From: Lichenostomus cassidix
Lineage: Eukaryota; Chordata; Aves; Passeriformes; Meliphagidae
Assembly: GCA_008360975.2 (NCBI GenBank)
Contig: CM039211.1
Location: 1,506,038-1,570,037, forward strand
Reading direction: 5' to 3'
Length of the DNA stretch: 64,000 nucleotides
Of this stretch, positions 1 to 12,900 are shown one piece after another. The notes under the pieces were generated by a model. The model saw only the letters and a program-made list of their open reading frames with translations, ran no database searches and was not told the origin of the DNA. Position numbers and translations under genes: made by a program. Every line of letters begins with the position of its first letter. Position 1 is the first letter of the stretch.

Positions 1-144
1 GAGAATTTCTAGGGTCAAAAGATTACTTTTGCTAATTACAGGGTTTATCAAAGTGTTGGCTTGGTGGGAAATCATTCCCCTTCTCAGCAGGATGTGACTG
101 GGAGGCCTCACCTGGGAGACAGAAAGGAAACTCTAAAAGGGAAA

Positions 145-575
145 ATCATGGAATAATTCAAGTTGGAAGGGACATTTAAAACCCCATCCAACCTCACCTC
201 CAGTGTTTCCAGGGATGGAGCATCTAGCACTTCCCTGGGCAATGTGTGCCAGTGCCCCTCCACCTTTATTTAAAAAAATAAAGTAATTTTTTAAAAAATA
301 AAGCAAAACTCTTTCTTATAACTGGCTTAATCAACCCTCCTTCAGGTTAAAACTGTTTTTGCTCTATCAGAACAAGGTCTGCTAAAAAGTTTGTCCTCAT
401 CTTTTTTGTAGGCCCCCTTTAGATGCTGAAAGGATGCAATGAGGTGTCTCTGGAGTCTTGTCTTCTCCAACAACCCCAATTCTCTCTGCTTTTCTTCAGA
501 GGAGAGGTGCTCCACCCCTCTGGTCATCCTCGTGGTCAGCCTCTGGACTCAATCCAACAGGTCCTTCTTGAAGCT
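145..575 (-). mobile_element. CR1 LINE, 3' end fragment (reverse orientation)
   Basis: Read on the plus strand, this follows the well-known reverse complement of an avian CR1 3' end. It begins with a degraded 'atcatggaataattcaag' block and 'ttggaagggac', continues through 'ccatccaacct' and 'ccagggatggagcat', and then enters the end of ORF2. The minus-strand frame at 342-527 encodes the C-terminal CR1 ORF2 stretch, with recognisable pieces RGVEHLSSEEK, RELGLLEKTRL and HLKGAYKKDEDKLF. Similarity fades after about 562. An A-rich insertion at 271-306 interrupts the element. The copy is 5'-truncated, as most CR1 copies are, and cannot encode a working reverse transcriptase. Edges are approximate. 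Confidence 0.9.
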
Positions 576-2250
576 GACAGTTTCTGGTCAGCAGGAATGC
601 AAATGCCAGGCTGAAGAAGCTCTAGAACCAAAAGCAATTTTAATTATCTTTTGACCACCCAGAGATGTATTCTGGGGTTTGGATGGGCTAATTAACCCAG
701 ATTTTAAAATTGGAGCTGGGAAGAAGGATGGAAATGCAATTTTGAAACAAACAGACAAAAATTTGAAAAAGCTTCTGTGATGGTGCCGAAATGTGCTGTA
801 AAAATATTTAATTCCTCAGAATCCTTCCCCATTTCCTCCCACTGTTTTGACATGATCCAGAACTGAAATTGGAGGGCTGTGGCACATATTTGGGGTAGAA
901 AATGACATCCTTGTGCATCCAAGGAGTTTTCATGTTCACATGTATGTAGGAAACCCACAGGGACAGAGAATTGAGATGATTTCCAAAGTGTCTGTGCTGC
1001 TCCACAAAGCCCTGAGTCATGCCCAGCTCCCCCCTGGTGGCTCTGCCATGCCTAAATACAGAGGTGTTTGGGGTAGAAGAGATAGGATGGACAAATTTTT
1101 AAGGTAAATTGTCAAGGAGTCAGGCAGCAAAGCTCTGGCCCTGTCTGATTGTTCAGAGGTGATTTGCAGCAGAATTTCACCCCTCTGAGTGATTTGTCCC
1201 TGTGTCCAGGACTGCTCAGTCTGGAGTCCCAGGCAGAGCTCTCCATTCCAAGCTGTGTGTCTCTAGTTAGCTGCTGGGCTGTTAATTTTTTCTCTCCACT
1301 GACGTAACTCCACCGAGGTTTGCTGATCTGCAGAGCTCTTGGCACTCTGCTCCCATTTTCCTCTCTGGCACTCTCCACTCTCCTCCTTTACTCCAGGGGT
1401 GTAACCTGGCAATCCTCCTCTGTGCTTCCTCGCTGAGGCACTGGCACTGGGTTGCTCTGACTCCAGCTGACCTTTCCAAACAGGTCTTTGGGGGCTTTGC
1501 TTTGTCCTTGTTTGGGTTTTTTTTTGGGGTTTGTTTTTGTTTTTTCACAGCTGCATTTTTTCTGCATGATGCACTCGCATTATTTTCTCCTTGCAGTTCC
1601 CAAATCTTCTTTCTGCTTGTCTTTCCAAGTGATCCCACCATGGAGGGAGGTGGAATCCCACCTGGGGCTGGTGCTTTGACTTCCATCCTTGATTCTCTGT
1701 TGTACATTTTACTCCCTCCTTCCACCCCCATCAGCTGAACCACAGAATTTTGGGGTTGCTCTGGAGACTGACACTGCATATAACCAGAGAGAAAAAAGAA
1801 TTACAGAGAGGGAGATGCACACAAAAAATTTCAGTCATTCTTTGGGGTAAATCTACACTTTCTTTGACTCTATGTGTTGACCAAACTCTTTTTTGAATGT
1901 TTGCTCTATTCATCTTGGAATATTTGCTCTCCTTTAGGCTCAAACATCTTGGCTGGGACAGGTGAGGAAGGTGGAGGACACCAATCTCCATGCCAGTCTG
2001 TTAAAGTGACTCATATCAGGGATTTTATTCACTTTAATGAGTTGACAAAGATATCAAGGAGAAAATCAAGTTCCATCTGAGCCAGCTGATAAATTCTTTA
2101 GTGTTTGAAGGACTAATGGGGGTAGAAAGCAGTGGATTAATTTGGATTAATTTGAATAATCTGTGATGATGAACAAAAATAGTTTTGCTTTTGTTATTTT
2201 GTACTGTTTCAAATCGACATTTTTTCATCCCAAAGTGGCTTGACTTGGAC

Positions 2251-2267
2251 AAAAAAAAAAAAAAAAA
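2251..2267. repeat. Poly-A homopolymer (17 nt)
   Basis: An uninterrupted run of 17 A. The sequence to its left shows no processed-gene or SINE body that I recognise, so I treat it as a simple homopolymer and not as a retroposon tail. Confidence 0.8.
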
Positions 2268-4265
2268 GCTTAAATCAAACTTCCAAAGTTTTGTTTAAAA
2301 ATGTCCAAATGTCAGTGCTTCCTTTTCCAAGAATGTCACATTTTATTCTAGAAAATCCTGGGGATTAAGGGGGTGGGGCAGGGAGAGAGGAATTATTCTC
2401 AGCCAGAAGAAGATGTTTTGGGCTAGAAAGCACTCATTAATTGCAAACTGAATTTGCAAGTGGTTTCAGCATCACCAAAACCATACTACCTGGCAACTTC
2501 ACAGCATCAAGGCTTTGTCAGTAGCTCAGCCTGGAAATATGTTATAGAGCATTTTTCTCATTCCCAGCTTGCTTGTGTCCCCTGCACTGCTGTGCTGGTG
2601 TAGGCTAAGCTCAGTCTGCAGGGCAGAGACCCAGAACACAGAACTGTAGGACTCTAAAACTATTTTCATTTCTTCCATCAGTTTACAGAGCCTTTCACAC
2701 ACAGAAACAGACACAAAAAAAAGAGAAAAAAAAGAAAAGAAAATAAAATAATCCTATGTTTTAAAGCTGGCCACTCATTTTTTAGAGGAGAATTTTTTCA
2801 GAAGAGAGGCTCTAAACTGATTTTTCAGCATGAGAACTTTTCAATGGAGCAAGGATTTCAGTGTTCCCATAAAAGTGCCCACAGACCTGTCCTTTGGAAG
2901 TTCAGGCTCCTAAACAAGGGTGATGAACCTGCATTTCACTGGCTTTATTTCTCTCTCAGGTCGTGATTGCTGGGTTTTCCTGGAGGCAGGAAGAGCCACT
3001 TCCAGCCTGGTCCTGCAGATGGTGCCAGGGAAGAAGCTGGAAACTGCCCTCTGAGGTAAGGCTTGACCTCTCAGGTGCCCAGCAGCTCCCAAATTTTCTG
3101 GGATTTACCTCCCACGTGTTCACTCTCTAACGTGGGAGATATAGGCACAACTTACAAAAATTGTTTGGCTTTCTGTGAAAGGTGCCTGCCCTCTGTGGCT
3201 CGATCACTGTACCCCAGAGAGTCCTGAAAATTGTGTTTTTCCCCCAGGTGACAAATCATCTCCTCCACAGGTTTCTCAACAAAAGTCCCACAGATCTCAG
3301 TAGGAACAGTTTCAGGGGTTAATAACTCCCCCCTCCCATTGAAATACCTTAATTTTATTTTATTTTTTTCCCCTTCAGTTTGTATCTTAGTTTCTAAGTT
3401 GTAGCTACAGACGCCTAAACAAACCTGCTGTTTAGTCAGCTCACTTTGTAAGGGGAATAATTACAAACTTTCAGCAAGTCCTGCTGGCCACAATGCAGAG
3501 GAAATCTTATACAGCAGTTTCCTTGTCTCCAGATAAACTCGAGTTGAAACTCATGTGAAGACACTCCTTTCTTCTGCACATTTTCTGCTCATGCTGTGTC
3601 AAACCCAATTATCCTCATTATCTCAGTTCTGTCACACTCTATAAATATGAGCCTAAATAAACCAAACAGCATGGTAATTTCTGTGCAGGGAAGGACCTCG
3701 TTAGGGCTCAGCACAGAATGCTTTGCAGGAGCAGGGAGAAAAATAAGATTTAAGAGTCTCAGGGTTTACCTTAGAGCAAGAGGATCTCCTGGGAGCAGCA
3801 CCTCCTTGTACCTATGGTTTTCAGCTTGGCTTGGGGCAAGAGAGCTCTCACCTCCCTGAAATAAATAGGATTTCTAACTCTGTGAGGATGGCACAGGAAT
3901 TAATAAGAGCCCCAAGATAAAAATCAGACAAACCATACCTAACAGTAACTCCAAAACCCCAGAAGTGCAGAGTTTCAAAGCCTTGCTGTAGCCTCAGGGT
4001 AATAACTGCGTACAAGAGAGCCTGGATGGAAAAAAAAACCCCAATAAAACCCACAAACAAGCTACAGGGGAGGAATTACTGTGTGTGTGTAAAAGGAAAC
4101 ACAGGAGGGGTATTTTAACCTGCACCTTCCAGCTCCTCCAGCATGGATTGGGTCCAATGCCTATAAAAAACAGAGGAAATCTCTCCTTGCCTCCATGAGA
4201 ACTGGATCAAGTCCCATGTGAGTTACACCTCCCTGGGATCCCTGCCACAGGTGGAGGTGGTTCTG

Positions 4266-4303
4266 GAAGGGAGAGAAAGGGAAGGGAGAGAAAGGGAAGG
4301 GAG
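4266..4303. repeat. 15-bp purine tandem repeat, about 2.5 copies
   Basis: The unit GAAGGGAGAGAAAGG occurs at 4266-4280 and again, exactly, at 4281-4295. A third partial copy follows. It is a minisatellite-like purine repeat with no sign of function. Confidence 0.85.
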
Positions 4304-7300
4304 CTGGATTTGCATGACCTTCCAGCTCACTCTCTGCTTGCAGCTGCTCTTTTAGTGGAGAGGAAACATCCACAGCTTTCCAGGAGAGGAATGAATGCTG
4401 TAGGATAAACAGGTGTATTTTCATGTAGTTTTCAGGTAAGTCACTTGGGAACTTAAAGACTTTCTCTGATGCCTTGAAAATCATGCCAGAAACATTTTCA
4501 GGTACTTTCTCCAAAGTCATCTGTGATTCTGAGGGTTCCTGTCCTCTTGCTTTTACACTCAGGGCACCTCCTGCTTCAACTGGCTTCCAGCAGCAGCAGG
4601 GATCCAGATCTTCTGGAAGTCAGAGGCAAAGGATTTCTACTCTGGCAGCCAAAATAATAGAGGCAGACAAAAAATATATCACTTTAAGGAGATGGTCTAA
4701 ACGTGCAATGTGCAAAGTGTGGAGAGTATAAGGAATAATACCTGCTTTAAATTAGATAACAAATTGCCTAACACAGAGTGAAATGGGAGAGTGGAATTAA
4801 AAGAACAAAAAAACCCAACCAAACCAAAACAATTAAAAACCTGTTGGCTGCCCCTGGCATGTTTTAATTTTGGTTCTGCTACCTTGGTTATTCAATGAGA
4901 GACTTACTAACACCTCATGGAAAGCTTTGCCAGCCTTTCCACGTCAAAGCATTTAGAGGAAATATGTTGCATCACGTAACTTTGTGATCTGTCTCTTCTT
5001 TCCCCACCTCCTCCCGCTGCAGAGATTTGCCTGGAACTCTGAAACTGGACTTCTGGCTGCTGCAAACAGGCCTAGCCATACAGTGACTTTATTAATTGAC
5101 TTCAGCAGGGGTGAGACCTCATATCTGCCCCAAACAGTTGCTTTCCCTTGCATGTCAGTGCTTGCACTGATATACTCGATTAACATGCCTCAAAACCTTA
5201 TTTTCCAGGTTGATGAGACCTATTTCTTCACTGGAAGGTTCTTCCATGGAGAAAATGTCCATGGAGGAATGTGGTCAAGTCAATGTGCTACATCTCCAAG
5301 GAACCTGCATCTCAGAACTCACCTGGTTCTTTGCTCCTGCATTAGGGAAATATGAGAGTTTAATAACTCATCTGCTGCTGTACCTTTTGGCTTGGTGAAC
5401 CCTTTGTACCTACAGATTTGACCAGATGTGGGCCCCACAAAAAGGAAAGTGTGATGGGCTGAGGGCAGTGCTTGCTGGGCTCGTGTCCATTCAGTTTCGT
5501 TCTAGTGAGATTAGACAGCCTGACCAACATCTGCTCACACAGAAATACTACAGAGCCAAAAATGTAAATAATGAGCCAGTGTTTCTGCTGTTTCCCATCT
5601 CAAATCCCTGTGTGACCACAGGCTTTCCTTTTAGGGAAAAGCTGTCCAGTGTGTGCCGTGATAACGCAATGCGAGATATTCAGCATTCATGAGAGCTCTT
5701 GGTTTTCCTTGAAATTGAGTCTGGAATCCAGCCTTTCTCTGAGTGTTTTATTATCCTCTCTGGTGATAAATATCCTTGTGTGCATGGTGTGAGCTCTGTG
5801 GAAGCTGTTTGCTGGGGGAAGGATGGCCCCGTGGGAAAATGATGGAAGTATGAACTCAGACGAGAGTGTTCTGGCTCTGCTGCAGCTTTTCTGTGCAGCC
5901 ACAGGCAAATAATTTGATTTCCCCCTCTTGCTCAGATTCTGCACTCTTTGCTCACACAATGGAGCCCAACAGTGCTGTCTCAATTGCATGTAAGTGGAGC
6001 AGGTGCAGGTTCTTGCTGCCAGACATGCAGGACTTGCTCTGGTGTCTGCGTGGCTCCTGCCAGCTCTGCTGTGGTTTCGGAGAATGCCATACATGTATAT
6101 CTCCTTAGAATAAGTAAAACACACATCAAAACCCCAAACTGTAGCAATTCTTGATGCCAGACACTCCCCACACCAGCAAGAGTTTGTTCCCCTGCTTTAA
6201 AACGGAAAATAAGGTGGTGTAGATGATGGCAAAGCAACATTCAAACAAAATGAAGGACAAGAAATAATTTTCTGTTCTTCTTATGACCAAGAGATAAAGA
6301 AAAGAAGCAGACCCTCCACGGCCTGTGTTTCTGCTTGCAGGGTGTCAGGACCCACCTTAGCACCACTTGGTGACCGTGTAGGGCAGCAAAAATTCCTGAG
6401 CTACACCTCCAGCACCCTGAAAAGCACTGGTAGAAGAGCCAACACCCAAAAAATAGCAGTCTCAATGCCAACATCTGCCAGATTGGCTTGGCCTTCCCCC
6501 CTGCAAAATGTTCTACTGCATGTAGGAAGGGTTTATCACTCAAATACACAAATTATTGGCTCACTAGGCTTTGTTCCTGGGGACAGTTGTGTCTTGGTGA
6601 CAGGTGAAACTGCATCAAGTGTATTTCTGAATGTCAGATGCAAACTGGGCCCTTGCTCATCTGCATGCCTGTGGCATCGAGCTGCTCGGTGTATTTTTGG
6701 AGCAAAAGCCACACTCAGCCACAGAAATGTTTTCCCATTCCTGCCTGTTTGTCTTTTTAAGCATCATGAAACCCAGGGTGCAAAAAAAAACATGAATAGG
6801 AGGGTGAGTAGTGTAAGATTGAAATACACCTTCAGTTCCTCAGGTCTGTCCTGGAGCAAATGTGTTGGAAGTCCTGGAGGGGCTCTGAGTGTCCTTGGAG
6901 CTTTTCATTTGTAAGAAGAAAGGGTTAGCTACAGAGACACGCTTTGTCTTGCTAAAAGGGTCTCTTGATCAAAATTTTGCTGTGTCACCATCATGAATAT
7001 CTGGAGAGCAGTAAAAATGAGGATATTTGGCCGTTCTAGATTTCCTAGACTAATATTTGGAAGTGTCAGGGCCCAAGAGAGTCTACTGGCTCATAAATAG
7101 CAACAAAAACTTTTTGGCCATTGCTGCTCCAGGATCCAGCCTCTTCAATCTGTGTGGCATTGAGGACTGTGGTTTGATCAGCTCAATTAGACTGATCCTC
7201 AGAAAAATTGGGATCTCTGCCCAATGTCTGCTGGGCTGTGGGGAGCCACCCTTCACTTGGGAGTCAAAATTTTAATGAGGCAAGTGGGAATCTGCAACCA

Positions 7301-8664
7301 AAGCTCAAGATGTTAATGGTGGTATAGATCCTGTTCCACTTTGTATTGTGAGGTCTCTGTTGCTTAAACCACTTGCAACACTGGGAAAAATGTAGAAGCC
7401 TTTGTCATCTTATTTCAATGATATTTAGGGTCTCATATAACTTAATGTACAGTGCAGGGAAAAAAAAGAAAAGGTATGTAACTACATAGTAGCCCACACT
7501 CCTTGTTCACCCCATCTCTGGGTTTAAAGAGGGATTTTTATGTGCATAATTTTGAATTCACAAACAAGATAAGTCGGGTAGGATGTAGCAGAATCCTTAG
7601 TTGTAAAGATAAAATCACAATGCTAAAGTGCATTGTTTTCCTTCATCTTTTCTAACCCTGGTCAATTCTGGACCAAGGGCCCCAAAATTAAAATGTGACT
7701 CAAAAATAGAACTGAATCAAGTGCAGGCAGCTGCAAGAGTGAACCCCACTGACTCTCAGCTCAAAGCCAGAAATTGGTGGGTTATCTGCTACTAGGTAAA
7801 GCTTGTAATTTGTGTGTTGCTGTAGTCAGCTCAGTGGGATTTTTGGGACAAACAGCTGCCTTATGCTACATATAGCTTTGGAAGTTTGTGGCTTTTACAC
7901 AACTTGCCATTCAGTGGTGAAAAGGGATCTGTAAAAGGGAGAGAAGGGCTGGGACTATGAACTCAGGGTCCATGGGCAAGTTCCTCTGCAGGATAAACTC
8001 ATATCTGAGCTCTTTCAGGCTGGATTTGTGAGGAGCAGGAGTTATGTGACTCTTTTATTAGAGCAGAAGTAACAACTTGCACCACTTTTCAGGCTTGGGG
8101 ATGAGTCTGCAGCTTCCTCTTTTTTCTCAGTGGCTTTCTCCAGCTACAGTTGACTGTGACAAAAATAGGAGAGATGTGAAACAGAGGAGAACTTCACAGC
8201 TAAAATAAAACTCTTCACAAGAAAAGGGTAAATGCTTGTCCTCTTTCTCCTGTCACTCTGCTGTAATTTGAAGTCTATTTGAGAGCTGGTGAAGCTATTT
8301 TTAAAGGCTACCTTTGAAAAGAAGGAATGACATTGATATAAGGAATGATAATGATATACCCTGACACTGAAGCCTAGAGTAGGGAGGATTACTGGAGGAG
8401 GTAAATAGATTGTGAAATCTATGAGTAATATTTTTCTGTTGAAATATTCTGGCTTTCTGATAAGATGTTTCCAAAGCTTCAGCTGCCAAAGCTGTAGATT
8501 TCTACCAGGGAAAATATTCTGACCAGATTTTGTGCTAAAGTATATGTTTGATTTTCCAACCCATTCTATATGGGACATAAAGACAGTTTGTTATCCTTAA
8601 ATCCTCAATTTCTCTCTTTCCCTATTTTAGCCATATGCTTCCAGAAAAAGCCCTTGAGAGTGGA

Positions 8665-9640
8665 GGGAAATGCCAGAGGGAAATATTAAAATGCCAAGCT
8701 GGAGGAAGTGGCTTTACATTAAGATTACTGGGAGAGGAAACTCACTGCCCTGGGCTTCAGGAGAGCAGATTTTGGCTTTTTTAGGGATCTGCTTGGTTGA
8801 GTCCCATGGAATAAAGCCCTGCAGGGAAGAGAATCCCAAGAAAACTGGTTGGTATTCAAGGATCTCCTCTGAGCTCAGGAGCAATGCAAATCCCAATGAG
8901 GAGAAATTCAGGCAAAAATCCCAGGAGACTCCTGGACAAACTCAAACACAAAAATGAAGTTTGCAGAGAGTGGAAACAAGGACAGGTAGCCTGGGAAGAG
9001 ACACAGAAATTGTCTGAGAAGCCAAGGATTGGGTTAGGAGAGCTGCCCAGGGACATCAAGGGCAACAAGGAAAGTTTTTGTCAGTGATAAAAGGAAGACT
9101 GGGGAAAATGTGGGCCTTTGTCAGATGGAAATGGAAGACCTGGTTGTCTGGGACATGGAAAAGGCTGAGGTACTCAATGACTTTTTTTTCCCCAGTCTTC
9201 ACCAGGAAGTGTTCCAGTCACATCACCTGAGTCCCAGAAGGACAAGGCAGGAGCTGGGGGAATGAAGAGCCACCCACTGCAGGGAAAGATCAGGTTTGAT
9301 AGCATTTTAGGAACCTGAGGGTGCACAAGTCCCCCAGAACTGATGAGATGTGTTCATAAATTCTCAGGAAACTGACAGGTGAAGGGGCTAAGTCCATCAC
9401 ATTTGAGAAGCCATGCCAGACTGATGAAGTTCTCACACAGTGGAAAAGGGGAAACAACCCCCAGTTTTTAAAAAGAGAAATAAGAATGACCCAGGGAGCT
9501 ACAGGACAGTCAGTGTCATCTCTGTGCCCAGCAGGATCATGGAGCAGATCCTCCTGGAAAATTTGCTGAGGCAGATGAAAGACAAGAAGGAGATTTTTGA
9601 GAGCCAACATGGCTTGACTTGTTGGGATGAGTCTGGATGA
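8665..9640 (+). mobile_element. CR1 LINE ORF2, endonuclease-RT linker and early RT region (decayed)
   Basis: This is CR1 ORF2 in plus orientation, broken by frameshifts and stops, so pieces appear in different frames. 'Ctggttggtattcaagga' and 'gagctcaggagcaatgca' around 8845-8890 match the linker upstream of the reverse transcriptase. LLDKLKHKNEV, EWKQGQVAWEE and RDIKGNKESF follow at about 8930-9080. WDMEKAEVLNDFF lies near 9150-9185. At 9440-9610 the frame reads FKKRNKNDPGSYRTVSV, PSRIMEQILLENLL and ESQHGLT, which is the start of the CR1 RT palm/fingers region. The catalytic core that should follow is missing, because the element jumps at about 9620-9650 to its 3' part. The protein cannot be functional. 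Confidence 0.85.
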
Positions 9641-9644
9641 AGAC

Positions 9645-9940
9645 TATCAGAGGGATGGAGAACCTCTGCTAGGGAGCCAGGCTGAGAGAGTTGGGGATGT
9701 TCAGCCTGGTGAAGAAAAGGCTTCAGGGAGACCTTTTGGCACCTTTCAGTATGAAAAGGGGTCGTACAAGAGAGATGGTGAGGGGCTTTCCACAAGGGTA
9801 TGTGGTGACAGAACAAGGGGTCATGGCTTTAAACTGAGAGCAGATTTAGGTTCTATAATAAAGAGAAATTCTTTACTGCGAGGGTCAGGAGGCACCACGG
9901 CAGAGAAGTTGTGCATGCCCAGCCCTGGAAGTAAATGAAT
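9645..9940 (+). mobile_element. CR1 LINE, C-terminal ORF2 segment of the same copy
   Basis: Continues the copy at 8665 after an internal deletion. The plus-strand frame carries 'cctctgctagggagccagg', then ERVGDVQPGEEKA, FGTFQYEKGSYKRDGEGL and GDRTRGHGFKLRADL, the conserved CR1 C-terminal region. It breaks off at 'ccagccctggaag', before the CR1 3' UTR and its terminal octamer repeats. Both internal and 3' parts are therefore lost. The two pieces share orientation and lie next to each other, so one deleted insertion is the simplest reading. Two independent fragments remain possible. Confidence 0.85.
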
Positions 9941-12900
9941 GGAATCTTCTTTCACTTGAAGAAAAAACTGGACGCTCACAGCTTTTCTTGAGTTTTTCTT
10001 GAGTTAAAAGCACAAAGCACACCCCCCCCCAAAAAAAATACATAAGGAGAACATATGTGTCTGACTTCTTTTAGTTCCACAGTATTTCATTAACATAACA
10101 AACGAAGTGATCAGCACCAGAGTAAGACACACACACCCCAGAAAAGCATTCAGTCCTGGTGTGAGTGCAGGGATGACAAAGGAGGTGGCAGAACCATTGC
10201 CCTCTGAAGGGACTGAACCCTCTGCATCTGTGGTGTTCCTCCAGTCTTCCCTACCCCCACACCATCCTCATTCAAAGAGCACAACTTCCACTGGAACAAG
10301 CATTCCAGGAGGCAGAATGGAAGATAATTTCAATGGTTCAGGATAAAATCAGTGTTGTAAAAGGAGGGTGAAGCTACCCTAGGTAGGTATGATGACATTA
10401 CAATGTTTACCCTGCTGTTTATATTTAAGTCCATAGTGCAGAGTTTCTCATTCTGAGACTTTCATTTCTTTATTGCCTCTAGGGAAAATGTAGTCTGGAG
10501 GACATTGGTGACATTTAATTTGAAAATGGATCATGATTATCAGGTAGGGAAACACATCTTTTCAAATCTGTGAGTATGTGTTGCAGGTGAGAGACATATC
10601 CCACCACACACATGTGACTCAAACATTGTGTTCTGCCTCAGGTTTCTGAACATGCTGTTAATTTCCAAATCAGAGTAATTCTCTTAAATAACGAGGAAGA
10701 TCGGACTGGAGACACACAGAGTAAAATGTACATTTCCAAATGCCTGGACAGGAAATGAGGGCTCATCCTGGTGTAAATCACCAGGAATTGGACACCTCGT
10801 GTTTTCTGGTGGTTCCAGCAAAAAAGGATCAGTGAGGAGAGACCACATTCCTTGTCAACAAAGGTTTGAGGTTTTCTAGGCATGGCAAAATGAGGCATTG
10901 AGAAGATTTTGTCTTCCTGACCTTGCAGCTCTTCAGCAGTGGAGGTTGTAGCTAACAAGGAATCCCTATCAGGCAGATATAAAATCCAGATTCTTTGTGT
11001 GGTTTCACCTTAGCAGAAACAACACCCATATATACTTACAGATGAGGAGCAGCATACATCATGCTGCCTTTACAACTGATTGAGCAGCAGATATGGAACA
11101 ATGTTTATAAGCTAGGACTAGCCGTCAAGCCTCTGAAGAACTCCCAAAAGCTCAGATTCAGGTTTAAACAGGGAGACAGGGGAGGGAATGCAGATCTCTT
11201 ACACACAAACTGTCGCTGCCCACGGTGCAGCACATAAAGAATCTTTACAAGTGCTCTAATCCTCCTTGAGAGACGTGAACACGAAACCCAAAATGCATTC
11301 CATATGTCCCAGTGTCCAATTGCTGCTCCAGTTCCAGCTGAGAGCACAAAACTTAGCAACCTTTATATTGATGCTAAACACATTGCGTCACTCCCAGCGC
11401 CGATATGTTTTAATGCTAATACAATTAAACTTGCCTCAGCACAATCCTGGTAAGATAAACAGTGTTGCTGTCACAATAAACGTTGTCTCTCAGCAGTGAA
11501 ATGCAAGAAAGATGTGTTATCCAGACAGAGAGGATTCCCTCTCTTTTGCTTGTGCAGATTTGAGTGTTGCTGCACTGAAAGGGAGAAATTCTCTGCCTCC
11601 TGCACTGGCTGAGGATGACAAATTAAAAGTTGTACTCAGGATATTTGGATTAAAAAATAATTCTGTGGCTGAAGCGTGCTTTCAGATCACACTTGCATCT
11701 TGTGAAAACACAGGGTGATGCTCCAGAAGAAAATGTCTTTTTCTCTCTAAGGCTATTGTCATTCTGTCTTTTTCATAAAGGACTAAAATGTGATATCTGA
11801 TGGAGAAAGTGAAGTTTGCAGTGACAATTGGGTGTTACTGCCTTATTCCAAACACTTCCCACATTTTTTTTGCAGCTCCTTGATAGTCTGACCACTTTGT
11901 ATGGTGCTTTCTGTCTCATGTCTGATGACCTTTCAAGGCTCTGGTGGATGCATTTTTACTGTGGCTTGTTTCAAACATGCATAAAAGCAAGATCCAACCA
12001 CCTTCACAAAAATTTTGGGACAAAACTACGTTTCATGGATGTTCAACCTTTGTGTTGGAAGGTGATAAGAGGGAGTACAGTGATGTGCCAGCTCTGGCTC
12101 CAAATATTTCCAACTAATTACCAAATTTCCTGATGTCAGGGCAGGGAAATAGGAGTGCAGGAGAAAACAATCTGGCACTCAGAAAGAATCTCTCATAGCA
12201 GACAATATAGCTATTTTTTCTCTAAGCTCCATTGACTACTTCATGACATTGGGGTCATCCAACAGCATGAAGAAACTAGATGAAGACATCCCAACAGTCC
12301 AAAAAAATAGTAAGAAATATAATATTTCTCACCGAAATGTGGAAAATTATCTGTTTGAAAGAGCTGGGGGTGGAATTTATACCAAAACAGTGATGTGGAG
12401 CAGAATTCCCCTGGGTGATCACATTCTAACACCATGGAAAGTCACAAAACTGTAGTGTTCCTCACAAAATGGTTTTGTGATGCAAAGCAAACGCTGCTAG
12501 CCACTTCAGTTCTTCATCTATAACATCAAGGACCACCATCATTTAGAGCAGAAAGTGTTGCTATTCACTGCAGCCGAGGAAAAGCAGCTGGATAGGATCT
12601 CATCTGACATCCAAACCCATCCTTCTGAAACAGAAAAGGATTTATATTTTTGTTTAATGAGTAAATAGTCAGTGCATCAGGCCTGCAGCTCAAACAGGTC
12701 CCCATATTTCACATCCCAACAGCCAGGCACTGCTGGTTACTCCCACTCTATCAACTGTGATTACTTAGATAATAAAAGTGGCAACCTGGGAACTTTTACA
12801 AGTTCAGAGTAAGGACAAAACCAATAAATCCATTTCCCTAATTTGGCTGTTGGATCTTTCATTATGATTTTTCAGCCTCAGATATCTTACTTCCTCCATT

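Larger units (their letters stand above)
576..8664. other. Unique non-coding DNA, no gene recognised
   Basis: About 8 kb of AT-leaning sequence with no coding region I can support. Its open frames are short, not conserved in any family I know, and have no consistent splice context. It contains a 17-nt poly-A run at 2251, a small purine tandem repeat at 4266 and a weak ancient-repeat match near 5085-5140. A locally CpG-richer patch lies at about 5650-6090. Confidence 0.6.

Noticed and set aside
3848..4060. Minus-strand hydrophobic 70-residue frame
   Set aside because: Short, membrane-like only through composition, with no family resemblance.
5023..5109. Exon-like segment with polypyrimidine-CAG before it and GGTGAG after it
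   Set aside because: The 3' part resembles an ancient interspersed repeat. The reading frame matches no known protein, and no partner exons are visible.
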